Shown here in pieces: positions 1-7,327 of a DNA stretch of 10,793 nucleotides. The DNA lies in the NCBI GenBank assembly GCA_002704665.1, contig PAHB01000093.1:1-10793 (forward strand), read 5' to 3'. A program made the position numbers and the translations under genes. The first letter of the stretch is position 1; every line of letters starts with the position of its first letter. The notes under the pieces were generated by a model. That model was not told the DNA's origin and made no database searches. It saw only the letters and a program-made list of their open reading frames with translations. Source of the stretch: Pseudomonadota bacterium. GTDB taxonomy: Bacteria; Pseudomonadota; Gammaproteobacteria; Burkholderiales; Eutrophovitaceae.

Positions 1-931
1 AGAACCGGCAGCGTTTTGCGGCGTCACCGGAATTAAACCTACATACGGGCGCGCCTCAAGATGGGGAATGATTGCGTTTGCCTCAAGCCTTGATCAAGCG
101 GGTATTATTTGTTCCTCAGCAGAAGAGGCAGCCACACTATTCAACGCAATGCTAGGATTTGACGCAAAGGATTCAACCAGCGTAGACCAACCGGAAGAAA
201 ACTTTATGCGCTACATTGGAGTTGAGCAAAAAAACGTTACCATTGGAATACCAAAAGAATTTCTATCAAAAAGTATTAACTCAGAAGTTGAAAAAGCCAT
301 TCAAACAGCGCTCTCAGAGTTAGAGAAATTTGGATTCAAATTAACAGAAATCTCATTACCAAATGCGCACCTTGGAATTCCAGTTTACTATGTCATTGCG
401 CCTGCTGAATGCTCATCAAATCTGAGCAGATATGATGGGGTCCGATATGGCTTGAGGGCGGAAGAATTCGGCGATATTCACGACATGATAAAAAAAACTA
501 GATCGGAAGGTTTTGGGCCAGAACCCAAGAGACGAATCATGGTTGGCACATACGTTCTTTCCGAGGGATATTACGATGCTTATTATCGAAAAGCGCAAAA
601 AGTTAGGAAATTAATTATAGAAGATTTTAAAAAGGTCTTTTCCGAATGCGACATTATAGCTGGACCAGTGACTTCAGAGCCAGCTTTTGACTTTGGTCAA
701 AAAATAAAAGACCCTTTATCTATGTACGAATCTGACTTTTTTACAATACCGGCGAGCCTAGCTGGAATCCCCGCGATGAGCATTCCTTGCGGCTTTACCA
801 AAACGAAACGTCCAATTGGCCTGCAACTTATGAGTAATTATTTCGAGGAAGCAAAGTTGCTCGGAATAGCAAATAAATATCAACAAATTACAAATTGGCA
901 TAAACAAACACCAAAAGAGTTTTTGTTGTAA
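1..931 (+). CDS. gatA: Aspartyl/glutamyl-tRNA amidotransferase subunit A (5' truncated by window)
   Basis: GatA is the amidase subunit of GatCAB. It releases ammonia from glutamine or asparagine so that Asp-tRNA(Asn) and/or Glu-tRNA(Gln) can be amidated in the cytoplasm. The reading frame is open from base 2, well before the first ATG at 68, and the bases before that ATG encode conserved GatA sequence (PAAFCGVTG, KPTYGRASR, then GMIAFASSLDQAG). The ATG at 68 is therefore internal and the gene runs in from outside the window. About 309 codons are visible of the usual 480-490, ending in TAA at 929-931. The Lys and two Ser of the amidase catalytic triad lie upstream and cannot be checked. The visible C-terminal half carries family segments such as TIPASLAGIPAMSIPCGF and IGLQLM. 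The residue before PAAF is Glu, where many GatA proteins have Gln; this variant is common among amidases. gatB follows after 15 bp, so the two are co-transcribed. Confidence 0.96.
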   Translation, partial: EPAAFCGVTGIKPTYGRASRWGMIAFASSLDQAGIICSSAEEAATLFNAMLGFDAKDSTSVDQPEENFMRYIGVEQKNVTIGIPKEFLSKSINSEVEKAIQTALSELEKFGFKLTEISLPNAHLGIPVYYVIAPAECSSNLSRYDGVRYGLRAEEFGDIHDMIKKTRSEGFGPEPKRRIMVGTYVLSEGYYDAYYRKAQKVRKLIIEDFKKVFSECDIIAGPVTSEPAFDFGQKIKDPLSMYESDFFTIPASLAGIPAMSIPCGFTKTKRPIGLQLMSNYFEEAKLLGIANKYQQITNWHKQTPKEFLL

Positions 932-935
932 GAGT

Positions 936-941
936 AAAGGA
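936..941 (+). promoter_or_regulatory. Ribosome binding site of gatB
   Basis: AAAGGA lies 5 nt before the gatB ATG at 947, in the 15-bp gap after the gatA stop. It is the clearest Shine-Dalgarno sequence in the window and fixes the gatB start. Several other genes here have none. Confidence 0.75.
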
Positions 942-946
942 ACTTC

Positions 947-2398
947 ATGGACTGGGTCATAACAATAGGACTTGAAACGCACGTGCAGTTAAACACCGAG
1001 TCCAAGATTTTTTCCGGAGCTCCGACAAAATTTGGTTCTCCCCCAAATTCGCAAGCTTCTTTTATCGACCTTGCGTTGCCGGGAGTTTTGCCAGTGATAA
1101 ATCGCAAAGCGGTAGAGTATGCGATCCGTTTCGGGCTAGCCACCGGAGGAAAGATAAACTCCAATTCTATTTTTGCACGAAAGAATTATTTTTATCCAGA
1201 TTTACCGAAAGGGTATCAGATTAGCCAGTTTGAGCATCCAATAATCGAGGGAGGAGCTATAAAAATTCGAGATAATGACAAAACAGTCCGACTTACACGT
1301 GCTCATTTAGAAGAAGATGCTGGAAAATCTCTGCACGATAAACACCCTACACAGTCCGGTATTGATCTTAATCGAGCAGGAACTCCCTTACTTGAAATTG
1401 TCACTGAACCCGATATTGAGTCATCAGAAGAAGCTGTCAACTATGCAAAAACGTTACATGAGTTAGTAACTTGGATTGGAATTTGTTCCGGCAACATGCA
1501 AGAAGGTAATTTCCGATGTGATGCCAATGTTTCTATAAAAGATGCCAAAAGCAGCAAGTTAGGAACAAGGAGAGAAATAAAAAATCTCAACTCCTTTAGA
1601 TTCCTTAAAGCAGCTATCGATTATGAAGTTGATTGGCAAATAGCGCAGTTAGAGGACGGAAACAAAATTGAGCAAGCCACAGTGTTATACGATTCGATTA
1701 AGAATGAAACGAGACTCATGCGCTCAAAAGAGGACGCACATGATTACCGTTATTTTGCCGATCCAGACCTGCTTCCCTTAAAAATAGATTTGGAGATTAC
1801 AAATAAAATAAAATCGGAAATGCCTGAACTACCCGAAGATGTAAAAGCTCGTTTCGAGGCAAATTATGGTTTAGCATCCACAGAGTCGATACCACTTTCG
1901 GCAAATCGTGCTACTGCGACTTTTTTTGAACACACACTCTTTAGCCTAAAACAGAATGAACTCAAAAGTACTGACAATATTGAAAAATTAGTGGCTAATT
2001 GGATACTCGGAGAGCTATTCGCAAAATTAAACAAGGAAGGGCTTGACACTGAAAAGAGTCCTATAAAGCCTGCAGATTTCGCGAAGTTAATCGCTCGACA
2101 ATTGGACGGAACATTATCATCTAAAATGGCTAAAAAGGTTTTCGCTGAAGTATGGGACACTGGTAAAGATGTTGACCAAATAATTTCGGCAAGCGACTTA
2201 CAACAAATTACAGATTCTTCAAAAATTGATAAAATTGTTATCCAAATAATTTCAGACAACTCGAGCCTAGTCGATGATTATAAATCTGGGAAGGAGAAAG
2301 CTTTTAACGCTCTCATTGGCCAAATAATGAAAATTACAAAAGGAAAAGCTGATCCCAAAATTGTATCCAACTTACTTAAAAAAAAGTTGCAGGATTAA
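947..2398 (+). CDS. gatB: Aspartyl/glutamyl-tRNA amidotransferase subunit B
   Basis: GatB binds the mischarged tRNA, activates its acyl side chain with ATP and receives ammonia from GatA. The 483-residue length is normal for the family. Signature segments appear in order: FYPDLPKGYQ (82-91), LEEDAGK (121-127), NRAGTPLLEIV (142-152), RCDANVS (190-196) and GTRREIKNLNS (206-216). The C-terminal part from about residue 330 matches the helical, YqeY-like tRNA-binding region by position and composition. The start is supported by the AAAGGA ribosome binding site. The gene follows gatA as in the usual gatCAB operon. Its TAA stop (2396-2398) overlaps the stop of the convergent pyrE. The presence of GatAB implies that amide aminoacyl-tRNA is made by transamidation for at least one of Asn or Gln; which one cannot be decided here. 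Confidence 0.98.
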   Translation: MDWVITIGLETHVQLNTESKIFSGAPTKFGSPPNSQASFIDLALPGVLPVINRKAVEYAIRFGLATGGKINSNSIFARKNYFYPDLPKGYQISQFEHPIIEGGAIKIRDNDKTVRLTRAHLEEDAGKSLHDKHPTQSGIDLNRAGTPLLEIVTEPDIESSEEAVNYAKTLHELVTWIGICSGNMQEGNFRCDANVSIKDAKSSKLGTRREIKNLNSFRFLKAAIDYEVDWQIAQLEDGNKIEQATVLYDSIKNETRLMRSKEDAHDYRYFADPDLLPLKIDLEITNKIKSEMPELPEDVKARFEANYGLASTESIPLSANRATATFFEHTLFSLKQNELKSTDNIEKLVANWILGELFAKLNKEGLDTEKSPIKPADFAKLIARQLDGTLSSKMAKKVFAEVWDTGKDVDQIISASDLQQITDSSKIDKIVIQIISDNSSLVDDYKSGKEKAFNALIGQIMKITKGKADPKIVSNLLKKKLQD

Positions 2399-3036
2399 TA
2401 CGGCCGGTATTTCGATTTATATAGCTTAAGCTTGTCAACCTGATGAAGATACTCTGGTTTACTAGATAAAAAAACAATTAAACTATCGAGGTTCGTAATG
2501 CTGGTTACTCGAGTATCAAACTTTTTTTCAACCTCTTGGATTGCTGATAAATTACCATCTCCTCGCTCCATTCTATCAAGTGCGACACATACCCCAGCAA
2601 GCTCACTGCCGTTTGATTTTATTGTAGCCTGTGATTCGGTAATTGATGTGCCAGCAGATATCACATCGTCTAATACTAAAACCCGTCTTAATAAATTGCC
2701 TCCTACTAATAACCCCTTTTCTCCGTGCCCTTTGGCCTCTTTTCGATTGAAAACTATCGGAACATCTATATTTTTTTTTGCTAACGCAATTGCTGTCGCA
2801 ACAGCTATTGGAATTCCTTTGTAAGCCGGTCCAAATAAAACGTCAAATTTCACGCCTGATGATATAATAGCGTCAGCATAAAAAGATCCTAATAACGTCA
2901 GATCATTTCCAGTATTAAATAACCCAAAATTAAAAAAATAGGGAGACATTCTTCCCGCTTTAGTTCTAAACTCGCCAAATTGTAAAACCCCGCGCTTTAA
3001 GGCAAATTCTAAAAAATCATGACTGTTATACGACAT
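2395..3036 (-). CDS. pyrE: Orotate phosphoribosyltransferase
   Basis: PyrE converts orotate and PRPP to orotidine 5'-monophosphate, the fifth step of de novo pyrimidine synthesis, in the cytoplasm. The protein has 213 residues, like E. coli PyrE, and aligns with it from the first residues (FLEFALKRGVLQFGEF near the N-terminus), which supports the ATG at 3036. The flexible catalytic loop is present (FNRKEAKGHGEKG, 96-108, with R98, K99, K102 and H104). The PRPP-binding motif VLVLDDVISAGTSI spans about 119-132. FGPAYKGIPIA (68-78) is another family hallmark. There is no Shine-Dalgarno sequence upstream of the start. The 5' end overlaps the divergent xth by 18 bp and the 3' end overlaps gatB by 4 bp, so both edges are shared. 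Its promoter must lie inside xth. Confidence 0.98.
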   Translation of the reverse strand: MSYNSHDFLEFALKRGVLQFGEFRTKAGRMSPYFFNFGLFNTGNDLTLLGSFYADAIISSGVKFDVLFGPAYKGIPIAVATAIALAKKNIDVPIVFNRKEAKGHGEKGLLVGGNLLRRVLVLDDVISAGTSITESQATIKSNGSELAGVCVALDRMERGDGNLSAIQEVEKKFDTRVTSITNLDSLIVFLSSKPEYLHQVDKLKLYKSKYRPY

Positions 3037-3819
3037 AAAAAATCAATTCAAATAATTTCTTTAAATTTAAACGGTTTGCGAGCTGCTGTAAAAAAAGGTT
3101 TCGCGGAATGGTTAAAAACTCAAAATCCGGATTTTGTATGTGTCCAAGAAATCCGCATAAAAGAAAGCGACTTAACCGAGAACCTAAGAAACATTGGCTC
3201 TTTTAAAGGTATTTTCCATCATGCTGAGCGTCCTGGCTATAGCGGAGTCGGAATATACTCAAAAAAAGCCCCTGATTCTGTAACTTTTGGGTGTGGCTTA
3301 CCAGAGTTTGATAGGGAGGGACGGTTTCTTCAGGCAACATTTGGGAAATTAACCGTTATATCCTTGTATGCACCTTCAGGATCGAGCTCTGAGCACCGCC
3401 TAAACACTAAATTCCGATTTATGAAATTAATAGTTCCAAAATTGGAAAAACTGAAAAGTACACAGCAAGAAATAATCATATGTGGTGATTTAAACGTTGC
3501 GCACAAAAAAATCGATCTAAAAAATTGGAAGTCAAATCAAAAAAATTCGGGCTTTTTACCAGAAGAGCGAGAATGGTTGACCCATTTAATCGACGATTTA
3601 GGATTTACGGATGTTTTTCGTCTTTTAAACCATAAGGAAGACCAATATACTTGGTGGTCGAATAGGGGACAAGCTTGGAACAACAATGTAGGGTGGCGTA
3701 TTGACTATCAGTTAGCTACGCCTCGAATAGCAAGGACAGCAAATTACACGTCAATCTACAAAGATCAGAGATTCTCTGACCACGCTCCACTGATTATTAA
3801 TTACAACCTTAACAACTAG
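3019..3819 (+). CDS. xth: Exodeoxyribonuclease III (AP endonuclease, EEP family)
   Basis: This is a 266-residue Mg-dependent 3'-5' exonuclease and apurinic/apyrimidinic endonuclease for base excision repair. Expected active-site residues are all visible: N16 (in SLNLNG), E44 (in VQEIR), Y117 (in LYAPSG), D157 and N159 (in GDLNVAH), D229 (in RIDY) and the D254-H255 pair (in SDHAPL). Intact catalysis argues against Crc, the non-catalytic relative found next to pyrE in Pseudomonas. The conserved core begins at about residue 11, so the protein starts with roughly eight extra residues. ATG 3019 is nonetheless the only ATG, GTG or TTG before the first catalytic Asn, with an in-frame stop at 3010-3012. 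No well-placed Shine-Dalgarno sequence is seen; the nearest AAGG (2999-3002) is 16 nt away. The start lies inside pyrE, and ampG follows after 4 bp. Confidence 0.95.
   Translation: MTVIRHKKSIQIISLNLNGLRAAVKKGFAEWLKTQNPDFVCVQEIRIKESDLTENLRNIGSFKGIFHHAERPGYSGVGIYSKKAPDSVTFGCGLPEFDREGRFLQATFGKLTVISLYAPSGSSSEHRLNTKFRFMKLIVPKLEKLKSTQQEIIICGDLNVAHKKIDLKNWKSNQKNSGFLPEEREWLTHLIDDLGFTDVFRLLNHKEDQYTWWSNRGQAWNNNVGWRIDYQLATPRIARTANYTSIYKDQRFSDHAPLIINYNLNN
3064..3092 (-). promoter_or_regulatory. Candidate sigma70-type promoter of pyrE inside xth
   Basis: Read on the minus strand, TTTACA (3092-3087) matches the -35 consensus at 5 of 6 bases. It is followed by a 17-bp spacer and TAAATT (3069-3064), which matches the -10 consensus at 4 of 6. 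The predicted transcription start, near 3057, would give a leader of about 20 nt before the pyrE ATG at 3036. The whole element lies within codons 16-25 of xth. This is a match by eye in AT-rich DNA, so it is moderate evidence, but some promoter has to lie here because pyrE has no upstream spacer. Confidence 0.4.
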
Positions 3820-3823
3820 CAAA

Positions 3824-5083
3824 ATGCATCCTATTACTAAATCTGTATTTAATAGAGATTTGTTCGAAGTATTTATCAATAAAAAGATCGCGCTAATAAC
3901 GTTTCTCGGATTCTCTTCCGGACTTCCATTAGCGTTATCTGGAGGAACCTTACAAGCTTGGATTGCTACAACTCCTGCGACTATTATATCTATAGGGTTC
4001 TTAGGGCTTGTGGGACTGCCCTATACCTTAAAATTTTTGTGGGCTCCGTTTCTTGATCGATTCAAATTATCGACTCTGGGGCGACGTCGGGGCTGGATGA
4101 TATTCACCCAAATACTATTAACGATTACCATGCTTTTAATGGGTCTAACGAACCCTCAATCTGGTCTGATCTTTCTCGCGGTTTTAGCTTTTTGTTTAGC
4201 TTTTTTCTCAGCATCGCAAGATATTGCCTTTGATGCTTTTAGGACAGATTCTCTCAATAGAAAAGAGAGGGGCGCCGGGGCAGCGGTGTCAGTATTAGGC
4301 TATAGATTAGCAATGCTAGTTTCCGGCGCTTTAGCGCTAGTGATGGCAGATAAAATCGGCTTTCAGATCACTTATTTCATCATGTCCGGCTTAATGTTTA
4401 TTGGAATAATCTCCACAATTCTTTCCCCGGAGCCAAACCCACAAACAATAGGGCCGACTTCTTTTCGAGATGCTGTAGTGCTTCCGTTCAAGGATTTTTT
4501 CTCTCACGGTAAAACAGCTATCGGTCTTTTACTTCTCGTTATCTTATACAAGCTTGGAGATGCCTTTGCTGGGTCTCTCACAACCACCTTTTTAATAAGA
4601 GGTCCGGAATTTTCGCTGACCGAGATTGGGACTATCAACAAAACACTCGGCATTATTCTGTCAATTATTGGTGCCATTTTCGGAGGCGCTATACTATCAA
4701 AAATTGGCTTATATAAATCTCTGCTGATTTTTGGAATACTTCAGGCGATTTCGAATCTTAGTTTCATGGTACTAGCCTACGTTGGTAAAAATTTTTACTT
4801 ATTTATCTTCGCAGTGGGTTTTGAACAATTGGCTGGAGGAATGGGAACAGCAGCCTTTGTGGCACTATTGATGAACCTTTGTAATTCGCGTTATACAGCC
4901 ACACAGTTTGCTCTACTATCAGCCGCCTCTGCAATTGGGCGTGTTTTCGTTGGACCACCCTCAGGTTTACTAGTAACTTATATTGGATGGGGACCCTTCT
5001 TTTTAGTCACGTTTTTAGTGGCATTGCCTGGATTGATTTTACTTTTTTTACTTAGAGAAAATTTAGATAGTCGTTATAACTAG
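3824..5083 (+). CDS. ampG: AmpG-family muropeptide MFS permease
   Basis: This is an inner-membrane major facilitator protein predicted to import GlcNAc-1,6-anhydroMurNAc (muro)peptides released during cell-wall turnover. In some bacteria this flux also controls AmpR/AmpC beta-lactamase induction. Its 419 residues are strongly hydrophobic with about twelve membrane segments. Close matches to E. coli AmpG include FLGFSSGLPLALSGGTLQAW (27-46), FLWAPFLDR (71-79), SASQDIAFDA (129-138), ERGAGAAVSVLGYRL (148-162), LYKLGDAFA (241-249) and FVALLMNLC (345-353). It stops soon after the VALPGLILLFLL helix, so it lacks the extra C-terminal helices of the roughly 490-residue E. coli protein. The start is 4 bp after the xth stop with no Shine-Dalgarno sequence, suggesting coupled translation. 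Its end is 2 bp from the convergent metW. The recycling substrate is inferred from similarity only. Confidence 0.93.
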   Translation: MHPITKSVFNRDLFEVFINKKIALITFLGFSSGLPLALSGGTLQAWIATTPATIISIGFLGLVGLPYTLKFLWAPFLDRFKLSTLGRRRGWMIFTQILLTITMLLMGLTNPQSGLIFLAVLAFCLAFFSASQDIAFDAFRTDSLNRKERGAGAAVSVLGYRLAMLVSGALALVMADKIGFQITYFIMSGLMFIGIISTILSPEPNPQTIGPTSFRDAVVLPFKDFFSHGKTAIGLLLLVILYKLGDAFAGSLTTTFLIRGPEFSLTEIGTINKTLGIILSIIGAIFGGAILSKIGLYKSLLIFGILQAISNLSFMVLAYVGKNFYLFIFAVGFEQLAGGMGTAAFVALLMNLCNSRYTATQFALLSAASAIGRVFVGPPSGLLVTYIGWGPFFLVTFLVALPGLILLFLLRENLDSRYN

Positions 5084-5097
5084 ACTCATTTTTTTTT
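5069..5097 (+). terminator. Candidate intrinsic terminator of ampG
   Basis: AGTCGT pairs with AC-(TA)-GACT around a TATA loop, forming a 6-bp stem with a 2-nt bulge (5069-5086) that spans the ampG stop codon. It is followed after CA by nine T residues (5089-5097) on the plus strand. The T run also encodes the Lys-rich C-terminus of the convergent metW. The stem is short, so this is tentative. It is better oriented for ampG than for metW, which has no T run after the hairpin. Confidence 0.33.
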
Positions 5098-5679
5098 AAA
5101 CCGGTAAAAAGCAAGACTACCTAAAAAGTTAGGAAGAAAATTTACTTTGTTGCCCTTACTATCCAGAACTAATCTATCCATAATATGCAAGGAATTTTCA
5201 GCACAAAAGTTTTCAAAATCATTCACCGTGAACAAATGAACGTTTGGGGTATTATACCATTGGAAAGGCAATTGATTAGAGACAGGCATATTGCCCAGAA
5301 TCACCTGATATCTGTGGAACCAAAACCCAAAATTCGGAAACGTGACTATGCATTCGCGGCCAATTCTCAACATTTCCAGAACTACGCTTTCCGTATGCCT
5401 CACCGCTTGAAGGGTCAAAGATAGTATTACGTAATCAAATGCTCCAGTATCAAAAAAAGAAGAGTCCTTTTCTAAATTACCCTGAATCACATTCACTCCG
5501 TTAGAAATACATTGAAGAACTTTTTCGTCCTCTATCTCCATACCATAACCCTCAACATCCCGTTCATCGGCGAGATAGCGAAGCAACCCACCATCGCCGC
5601 AGCCAAAGTCTAATACTTTAGAGCCAGATTGTATCCAGCCCCCTATTGTTTGATAATCTGAACGAGTTTTTAATTTCAT
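5086..5679 (-). CDS. metW: MetW, methionine biosynthesis methyltransferase-like protein
   Basis: MetW is a 197-residue class I SAM-dependent methyltransferase-fold protein that accompanies MetX in many proteobacteria. It has been linked to homoserine acylation and methionine synthesis, but its reaction is not established from sequence. The SAM-binding motif I is intact (LDFGCGDGG, 23-31), followed by the acidic GMEIE (46-50) at the end of strand 2. Family-typical segments follow: LTLQAV (88-93), IVTFPNFGFW (111-120), MPVSNQLPFQWYNTPN (131-146) and LPNFLGSLAFYR near the C-terminus. The length is normal. The start ATG is 6 nt after the metX stop, separated only by A residues, with no Shine-Dalgarno sequence. 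Reinitiation after metX translation is therefore likely. It is last in the leuS-lptE-metX-metW run. Confidence 0.95.
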   Translation of the reverse strand: MKLKTRSDYQTIGGWIQSGSKVLDFGCGDGGLLRYLADERDVEGYGMEIEDEKVLQCISNGVNVIQGNLEKDSSFFDTGAFDYVILSLTLQAVRHTESVVLEMLRIGRECIVTFPNFGFWFHRYQVILGNMPVSNQLPFQWYNTPNVHLFTVNDFENFCAENSLHIMDRLVLDSKGNKVNFLPNFLGSLAFYRFKKK

Positions 5680-5685
5680 TTTTTT

Positions 5686-6804
5686 TTACGCATTTTCAAG
5701 ATAACGACGGATGATATTGTGGTACCGAGAGTCTGCCATTAGGAAGGCGTCGTGTCCATGAGGAGCATCTATCTCCGCGTACGTAACATTTTTTCCATTA
5801 TCGATTAGAGCTTTTACTATCTCGTGAGATCTACTGGGAGAAAACCTCCAATCTGAGGTAAAAGAAATCACTAAAAACTTACCGCCAACCCGGGCTAGCG
5901 CTAATCTAAGCTGACCATCATAATCCGCAGCTGGATCAAAATAATCGAGAGCTTTTGTAATCCGTAGATAAGTGTTAGCGTCAAAATTTTCAGCAAACTT
6001 GTCCCCTTGATACCGAAGATAAGATTCTATTTGAAAATTAACGTCAAAATTAAATGCAAGCGAATCTTTTCTAAGCTCGCGTCCAAATTTTTCGGCCATT
6101 GCATCGTCTGACAGGTAGGTGATGTGTCCAATCATCCTCGCAATTCTCAGACCTTGTTTTGGAATTACGTTCTTATCATAATAATGCCCGCGATTATAAT
6201 TAGGATCTGTTGTAATAGCTTGTCTGGCAACTTCGTTGAAGGCAATATTTTGCGCTGATAGTTTTGGTGCGGCAGCTATTACAATTGAATTTAAAATTCG
6301 ATTTGGATAAGTGATTGACCATTGCAGCGCTTGCATAGCCCCTAAACTACCTCCTATGACCGCAAAAAACCTTTTTATGCCCAAACGATCGGCAACAAGA
6401 GCTTGAACTCTAACCCAGTCTTCAACTAATACAATCGGAAAATCACCCCCAAAACGCCTACCCGTCCTTGGGTTAATACTACTTGGCCCCGTAGAGCCAT
6501 GACAACCTCCAAGGTTATTTACACCAATAACAAAAAATTTCTTAGTGTCCAACGGTTTCCCTGGACCAATAAGGTTATCCCACCACCCTATGTTTTTTTT
6601 ATCATCAGCATAAACTCCAGCCACATGATGGGACGCATTCAAAGCGTGACAAACAAGAATTGCATTATTTTTTTCTGCATTTAATGTGCCGTAGGTCTCA
6701 TAGGCAACCTGAAAACCCTCAAGCTCGGATCCACTTTCCAAGCTAATGGTATCGTCAAAAACCATTATCTCGGGGTGGACAATTCCTACTGAGTCTGTCG
6801 GCAT
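5686..6804 (-). CDS. metX: Homoserine O-acyltransferase (MetX family)
   Basis: This alpha/beta-hydrolase-fold enzyme acylates L-homoserine at the committed step of methionine synthesis. The 372 residues match the family length. The nucleophile Ser153 sits in GGSLGAMQAL, with Asp318 in TSDWRFSP and His351 in PHGHDAFL completing the triad. Other family segments are YETYGTLNAE (35-44), CHALNASHHVAG (52-63) and NNLGGCHGSTGPSS (96-109). Members of this family use either acetyl-CoA or succinyl-CoA, and the choice cannot be called with confidence here, so a homoserine O-succinyltransferase is equally possible. A GGGA sequence (6813-6816) 8 nt before the ATG is a weak ribosome binding site. metW follows immediately, the standard metX-metW pair, and lptE lies 17 bp upstream on the same strand. 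Confidence 0.96.
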   Translation of the reverse strand: MPTDSVGIVHPEIMVFDDTISLESGSELEGFQVAYETYGTLNAEKNNAILVCHALNASHHVAGVYADDKKNIGWWDNLIGPGKPLDTKKFFVIGVNNLGGCHGSTGPSSINPRTGRRFGGDFPIVLVEDWVRVQALVADRLGIKRFFAVIGGSLGAMQALQWSITYPNRILNSIVIAAAPKLSAQNIAFNEVARQAITTDPNYNRGHYYDKNVIPKQGLRIARMIGHITYLSDDAMAEKFGRELRKDSLAFNFDVNFQIESYLRYQGDKFAENFDANTYLRITKALDYFDPAADYDGQLRLALARVGGKFLVISFTSDWRFSPSRSHEIVKALIDNGKNVTYAEIDAPHGHDAFLMADSRYHNIIRRYLENA

Positions 6805-6821
6805 CTAAATTTTCCCGTTTT

Positions 6822-7319
6822 TTATTTGGGAGTTAGAGCCAAAGTAACTAATCGCCGTAACAGTTGAGCCACCGCGTCCATCTGCATTTCTTCGTACAAA
6901 AGCAACTCCTCCTCTTCTTTCGCCAATATTTTGTCATCGCTATAGGTCAAACCTCGTATTACATTAATTTCCTGACTTTTTGATCGCGGCAGTAAGCGAC
7001 TACCAGTAACTTGATAAATTACTTGATAACCAAGTTCAAACTCTGTCACATTACCGGCTTTTGACAATGATAATATTTTTTTATCTTTTATTTCTCTTTC
7101 AATTGACAATTTTATATCAGCTTTAGCTTCGTCGTTCACCAACCTTACATTTTCGTTCCAAGCTAACGCTCTTCTTAACTCTGAGTCAAACATAGAAAAC
7201 CCCTGCGAATCGACGTAAATACTCTCAAATGGCATTTGCATCGAGCCCCGCAGTTTGAACCCACATCCTGCAAAAACCATCATGACTAAGATTAGTAACA
7301 AAAATGTCAATCTTCTCAT
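6822..7319 (-). CDS. lptE: LPS-assembly lipoprotein LptE
   Basis: LptE is an outer-membrane lipoprotein that plugs the LptD barrel and helps insert lipopolysaccharide into the outer leaflet. This 165-residue protein begins with a lipoprotein signal: MRR, a hydrophobic run, then VFAGC with the predicted lipidated Cys19. Phe at the -3 position is a less usual but tolerated lipobox residue. The mature start CGFKLRGS matches the typical LptE opening (CGFxLRG), and the segment LLLYEEMQMDAVAQLLRRL near the C-terminus fits the family's final helix. An AAGG ribosome binding site (7328-7331) lies 8 nt before the ATG. Its position directly downstream of leuS is the classic proteobacterial arrangement and supports the call. 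The usual next gene, holA, is absent; metX follows instead. Confidence 0.92.
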   Translation of the reverse strand: MRRLTFLLLILVMMVFAGCGFKLRGSMQMPFESIYVDSQGFSMFDSELRRALAWNENVRLVNDEAKADIKLSIEREIKDKKILSLSKAGNVTEFELGYQVIYQVTGSRLLPRSKSQEINVIRGLTYSDDKILAKEEEELLLYEEMQMDAVAQLLRRLVTLALTPK

Positions 7320-7327
7320 AACAAAAA

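Noticed and set aside
68..70. ATG at 68 as the true start of the first gene
   Set aside because: The same frame is open back to base 2 and encodes conserved GatA residues, so this ATG is internal to a gene cut by the window edge.
1864..2259. Minus-strand open frame of 131 codons inside gatB
   Set aside because: It is antisense to conserved gatB codons, has no recognisable domain and no plausible ribosome binding site; it is a shadow frame.
2423..2432. Perfect 10-bp palindrome AGCTTAAGCT as a possible operator or terminator
   Set aside because: It lies in the pyrE C-terminal coding sequence over Lys, Leu and Tyr-region codons, has no T run, and can arise by chance in AT-rich DNA.
2498..2824. 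Plus-strand open frame of 108 codons antisense to pyrE
   Set aside because: pyrE is unambiguous on the other strand; this frame has no family features and reflects codon bias.
3019..3819. The pyrE-linked nuclease-family gene as Crc, the catabolite repression protein
   Set aside because: Crc lacks catalytic residues, while this protein keeps the Asn, Glu, Tyr, Asp, Asn, Asp and Asp-His residues of active exonuclease III.
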